Notes under the pieces: model-generated | What the model was told of the DNA's origin: nothing | The model's database searches: none | The model's input: the letters and a program-made list of their open reading frames with translations, nothing else | In this document: in pieces, positions 60,577 through 64,000 of the stretch | Layout: the number at the start of each line of letters is the position of its first letter | Position numbering within the stretch: the stretch's first letter is position 1 | Program-made: the position numbers and the translations under genes | NCBI GenBank assembly: GCA_026005175.1 | Contig: BPKO01000004.1 | Span: 293,397 to 357,396 of the forward strand | Source of the DNA: Candidatus Tectimicrobiota bacterium | Lineage (GTDB): Bacteria > Tectomicrobia > Entotheonellia > Entotheonellales > Entotheonellaceae | Direction of reading: 5' to 3' | Length of the DNA: 64,000 bases

Positions 60577-61236
60577 TTACGACGCCGGCCACTGCGCCTC
60601 GACCCACTGCCGGTATTCCTCGGCAGACAGGACGGTAAGCCAGCCCTTCATACCCGAGTGCCCCGGACCGCACAGCTCGGCACAGGGGATCTCGTAGCGT
60701 CCGGGCTTGGTGGCTTCAAACCAGGCCAGAATTTCCCGCCCCGGCACGGCGTCTTGCTTGAGCCGCACGTTGGGAATAAACACGCTGTGAATGACGTCTT
60801 GGCTGCGCAAGTAAAGACGCACCACTTTGTTTACCGGCACGTGCAGCTCGCCTTCGAACATCTTGTCGTCCTCGGTGTCGAAGCGCCCGTCGGGACCCGG
60901 ATAGTGGAACTCCCAGCCAAACTGCTTGGCCACCACCCGCACCTCGACGTCGCCTGGCGGCGCAAAGGCCTTGATGCGGGCCCACGTCGACTGGCTCACC
61001 AAAGACAAGGTAATGAACACCATGGCCGGCACGATGGTCCACACCAGCTCGAGCATGGTGTTGCCGTGCGAGTAGACGGCCGGGCGCCCCTCCTGCCGCC
61101 GGTATTTAATGAGAAACCACACCAGCAGCACCGTCACCAGCACGAAGACAAAGCCGGTAATGTAGTAAATGACATAGAACACGAGGTCGATGTCGCGGGC
61201 GTACGTCGACACCCCTTCGGGCAACCAGCTCAGCAT
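60577..61236 (-). CDS. ctaC: Cytochrome c oxidase subunit II
   Basis: A 219-residue subunit with two N-terminal membrane spans (about 18-42 and 60-82) and a periplasmic cupredoxin domain. The Cu-A ligands are in CAELCGPGHSGMKG (two Cys, Glu, His, Met) and in DVIHSVF. No C-terminal haem c domain is present, so electrons must come from separate cytochromes, several of which lie upstream. No lipobox is seen. The start at 61236 overlaps the stop of the cytochrome fusion gene. Confidence 0.95.
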   Translation of the reverse strand: MLSWLPEGVSTYARDIDLVFYVIYYITGFVFVLVTVLLVWFLIKYRRQEGRPAVYSHGNTMLELVWTIVPAMVFITLSLVSQSTWARIKAFAPPGDVEVRVVAKQFGWEFHYPGPDGRFDTEDDKMFEGELHVPVNKVVRLYLRSQDVIHSVFIPNVRLKQDAVPGREILAWFEATKPGRYEIPCAELCGPGHSGMKGWLTVLSAEEYRQWVEAQWPAS

Positions 61237-62855
61237 CAGCTTCTCTCCCTTGCCCTGGCAGCATGGTTTTTCTTGGTCACGTAGAGCGCCGAGAACTCGA
61301 GCACCACGCCGAGGGCGATGCCCGCCAGCATGAGATAAATCGGCGCCTTGGAGGGCTGCGGCTCCAGATAGAGGTTGTACCACGCCATCACCACCCGCTT
61401 GCCGCCGCCGTGCTCGCCGTTGGAGCCGTCCCAGGCGGTAATCGAAAAGGGCACGAACTGGCCAACGGCAAACTGCACTTCCTCGTCGGCCTTGGCGGTG
61501 CGCAGGGCCCGCTTCATCACCACGCGGTACTGCCCGTTGTCAAACCGCCCCTGGCTCTCGATGCCTCCTGCGTCGTCGCCCGGCTTGAAGGTCGACGACC
61601 CGGTGGTCTGCACCCGCACCGCGGTGCCGGGATCGTTTCGCCAGTACCACAGGTCGGTGGGGTGCTGGGGGTCTCCCATAAGGAAGTAAGGGCGCTCCAT
61701 GCCCACCGTGGGGCGCGAGGGGAACTGCAGGGCGATGGCGTCCACAAAGGTCTCCCCTGCCTCGCTCTCCCCCGGCTTGCTCTCGGTGCGGTCGTCCCAC
61801 ACCAGGCGGAAGGCGATCTCCTCGTCGTTGTGCATCGCCTGGATCTCCACCCCGAAGAGCAGCGACCAGAAGAGGCGCGGCTTTTCGATCACCTGCGGCA
61901 CCAAGGGGTAGTAGTTGGCCGGCACCTCCTGCCAGGCCGGGTCGTCGGGGTTGAGGGGCAGCGGGCCCCTTCGACCCGCTTGGCGGTGAGCACCGACTTC
62001 ACTTCCGGCTCTTCGGGATGGGTCCACAGGGACTGCACGTAGTTGACCACGTGCCAGATCTTCTCGCGCAGCGCCCGCGCCTCGGCTTCCAGCGCCTTGC
62101 GCTCTTCGGGATCCTCGGCGGCGCGCGCTTCCGCCATGGGGTCGGGATCGGCAAAGGCCGGCATGGGCGTGCCGTTGATGCCCAGGGCGATGTTGCGAAA
62201 GATGTCACGCCGCCCGTGCCCGCCCCGGTACGTCCAAGGGCCGCGTCAGATTGGCCGGCCAGATGCGCTCGCCCCAGTCGTCCTTCCAGGCCCTTGCCAG
62301 GGCGTCCGGCCCGTTGCCGCGCCCGGCGCTGCCGTGGCACGCGAATCGCAGTCGAACTCTTCCTCGAAGATCTGCTTGCCCAGGGCAATGCTCTCCGGCG
62401 AGGAGGGAACCTCGCCGCCAAAGTCGAGCTTCCGCCCCGGCTGGTCTTCCTCAAACACGCTGGAAAACGTCTTGATGTAGTGCACCAGCTGCCAGATCTG
62501 CTGCTTGGTGAAAAACCCCGCCCACCCCGGCATGGAGGTGCCGTGCAGGGCCCTCGGCGATGCTGCGGAAGAGGTCCTCGTCCGAGGGCAGGCGGTTGCC
62601 GTTGGCCGTCTCGTGGCGGGTGCGGAACTTGTAAATGCCCGAGGTAAAAGCGCGCGGCTTGGGATAGACAAACGGCGTCGACACCCCCTGCCCGTCGCCC
62701 TCCTCGCCGTGGCAGTGCCTGCAGCGCTCCCGGTAGAGCTTCTCCCCCGCTTCCAAATCGGCCGGGGTCGGCGCCTGCGCCACCGCCAGCCCGCCGCTCC
62801 ACAGCAGCACCAAGGCCCAGAGACTCAGCCCCCGCTTCCAGCCCCTACGCCCCAT
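61236..62855 (-). CDS. Di-haem cytochrome c fused to ethylbenzene-dehydrogenase-like haem-binding domain (several frameshifts)
   Basis: Homology across frames gives about 537 residues. There is a signal peptide (MGRRGWKRGLSLWALVLLWS), a first cytochrome c domain with CRHCHGEEGDG, a second with a CxxCHGSAGRGNGP-like motif, then NIALGINGTPMPAF. After that comes a soluble domain resembling the gamma/haem-b subunit of ethylbenzene dehydrogenase (MHNDEEIAFRLVWDDRT, RPYFLMGDPQHPTDLWYWR, RALRTAKADEEVQFAVGQFV). A C-terminal span (IYLMLAGIALGVVLEFSAL) ends it. Six extra bases between 61960 and 62560 explain the breaks. It is translationally coupled to oxidase subunit II and may feed it electrons. Confidence 0.78.
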
Positions 62856-62869
62856 CGTGTGCCGCCTCC

Positions 62870-63655
62870 CTAGTGGCCACCGCCTTCCGTTTCACCCCAG
62901 GTGCGCGGCTGGTGCGGGGTGGCTTCGTAGAGGTAGAGAATCACCTGCCAGATCTCCTCCTCGCTCAGGAAGTTCTCCCACACCGGCATGGCCGAATCCC
63001 ACGGCGTCGACTCCCCCGGCAGCCCCGGCCCGCCTTTGGCAATGCGCCAGAAAAGAAACGACTCGGTAAGCTGGGCGATGGTGCCCGGGTCCTGAAAGTC
63101 GGCCGGCGGCGGGTTGAACCCCTTGGCATAGTGCCCGTGGCCATCCAGGGCGTCACCGTGGCAGAAAAAGCAGTTCTGGTAGTAGACTTGCCGCCCCTTT
63201 TCGATGTGTTCCGCCAGGCGGGCAGCATCGGGCCCCCGCAGAGGATTGGTGGGGATCTCCTGCAGCACCATGCGCTTGCCTTTGAAAGTGATCGAGCCCG
63301 GTGGCGTGGGGTGGATGACCCGCAAGCCCCCCGGCGGGCTCACCGTGCCCGAGGCCCAGCTCTTGAAGTACAGCCCCAGCACCAGGGGCACGACAATAAA
63401 CACCAGCACCCGCAAGGGCTTGGTAAATGCCGTGCGCCCCAGCAGCAGCTCGCGAAAAGGCGCGACAAACTCCTGCCACGCGGCTTCGCTCGACGACACG
63501 TAAAAGAGAATGGCAATCAGCGTCGCCACCACGTACCAGCCAAAGAGCTGGCGCGGAATGGGGGCCGACACCAGCGGCACCACCACCCCGTAGACAAACA
63601 GCGCCGCCAGGAAAACGAGCAGCGCCTTGACGTAAATGGGGACCTTGCGCCTCAT
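62870..63655 (-). CDS. Membrane-anchored cytochrome c
   Basis: A 261-residue protein. Two or three spans at the N-terminus (VKALLVFLAALFVYGVVVPL; GWYVVATLIAILFYV; VLVFIVVPLVLGLYF) precede a cytochrome c domain with CFFCHGDALDG (about residue 164 on) and the methionine-containing STPWDSAMPVWENF. The end of the domain, EEEIWQVILYLYEAT, is typical. The start overlaps the stop of the next cytochrome gene (ATGA). It lies upstream of the cytochrome fusion and oxidase subunits II and I and may be a quinol- or cytochrome-linked electron donor. Confidence 0.87.
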   Translation of the reverse strand: MRRKVPIYVKALLVFLAALFVYGVVVPLVSAPIPRQLFGWYVVATLIAILFYVSSSEAAWQEFVAPFRELLLGRTAFTKPLRVLVFIVVPLVLGLYFKSWASGTVSPPGGLRVIHPTPPGSITFKGKRMVLQEIPTNPLRGPDAARLAEHIEKGRQVYYQNCFFCHGDALDGHGHYAKGFNPPPADFQDPGTIAQLTESFLFWRIAKGGPGLPGESTPWDSAMPVWENFLSEEEIWQVILYLYEATPHQPRTWGETEGGGH

Positions 63656-64000
63656 TGCTTCTCTCCGCCAGGCTGGCCCTGCAGCGAGGCCAGATACTCT
63701 ACGAGGGCCTTGAGATCGGCCAGCGCCACTTTCTGGTAAAAGCCCATGCCTTCCAGGGTGCTCTTCATCACCCCGGGCGGATACCCGGGCACCACCACCG
63801 CGTCGGGGTCGAGAATCGACTCGAGAATATAGCGCTTGTCTTGCCGCGCCCCGATGTCCCACAGGCTCGGCCCCACCAGGCGCTCAGGACCATCGAGCTT
63901 GTGGCAGTTGACGCAGCCCCACTGCTGAGCGAGCTCGGCACCGCTTTTGCCCGAGGCCACCGCCGCGGGCCGGCGCCGCCGGCGCCGCCGCCACCGCCGT
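63652..64000 (-). CDS. Cytochrome c, start outside or at the window edge
   Basis: At least 102 residues with CVNCHKLDGPE and LVGPSLWDIGARQDKR, DPDAVVVPGYPPGVM. The frame stays open to base 64000 through an arginine-rich stretch, so the start may lie beyond the window; a GTG at 63960 is possible but would leave no signal peptide. It is a close paralogue of the cytochrome part of the gene at 50152, and both flank the oxidase cluster. The stop overlaps the start of the membrane cytochrome gene. Confidence 0.8.
   Translation of the reverse strand, partial: RRWRRRRRRRPAAVASGKSGAELAQQWGCVNCHKLDGPERLVGPSLWDIGARQDKRYILESILDPDAVVVPGYPPGVMKSTLEGMGFYQKVALADLKALVEYLASLQGQPGGEKQ

Overview
The window is G+C-rich (about two-thirds by eye), tightly packed and Gram-negative in character. 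It carries a TonB-dependent receptor, several lipoproteins and outer-membrane beta-barrel candidates, plus a haem-copper oxidase gene cluster, so an aerobic or microaerobic respirer is likely. The mix of many class III CoA-transferases, a CO-dehydrogenase-type molybdenum hydroxylase, PCP_red/universal-stress proteins and a probable selenoprotein resembles uncultured lineages of the Rokubacteria / NC10 / Tectomicrobia / Binatota kind. That placement is a low-confidence inference; no rRNA or tRNA gene was found to test it.

Layout. 1-4.7 kb: glycyl-tRNA synthetase (5' cut), a Nudix hydrolase, a molybdopterin oxidoreductase, a flavin-reductase-like protein, ketopantoate reductase and an alpha/beta hydrolase. 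5-13 kb: a secretion/surface locus with a TPR plus beta-barrel protein, a FecR-domain protein, a lipoprotein with tandem Ig-like repeats and a C-terminal cohesin-like domain, and an exported protein carrying a dockerin-like domain. A REP-associated (RAYT) transposon with 16-bp inverted ends and a YD-repeat exported protein follow. 15-30.7 kb: a catabolic region with a coiled-coil protein, a pair of CaiB/BaiF CoA-transferases, dienelactone hydrolase, an AhpD/CMD-family protein with an in-frame TGA that looks like selenocysteine, a double-length CoA-transferase, a permease remnant, a mandelate-racemase-type enzyme, QueF, a ThDP enzyme, a Uma2-family protein and a three-subunit molybdenum hydroxylase.

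30.7-38.5 kb: an FAD oxidoreductase, cobS, cobT, a zinc-ribbon protein, a beta-propeller lipoprotein and a BtuB-like receptor whose leader holds a cobalamin riboswitch followed by an intrinsic terminator. 38.6-43.4 kb: an amidohydrolase, MtaB, small membrane proteins and a HmuY-like lipoprotein. 43.4-50 kb: an unusual cluster in which the small PCP_red domain recurs in at least four neighbouring genes (radical SAM/SPASM, a small protein, a zinc-ribbon protein, a double universal-stress protein), together with an Mrp/NBP35 ATPase and a c-type cytochrome. 50-64 kb: a long minus-strand respiratory cluster with c-type cytochromes, a cytochrome c / ethylbenzene-dehydrogenase-like fusion, oxidase subunits II, I, III, III and IV, haem A synthase, haem O synthase, DUF420, a DUF983 gene split by an ISKra4-type insertion, an ABC transporter and a cytochrome c-SUMF1 fusion.

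Quality warning. Many genes are broken by single extra bases, usually in G or C runs and always in the direction of an insertion. They are densest at 43.4-47.1 kb and also occur in glyS, the dockerin gene, the RAYT gene and at 62 kb. Removing one base per site restores conserved proteins, so I treat most of them as sequence errors rather than pseudogenes. Coordinates of those genes span the whole repaired reading frame.
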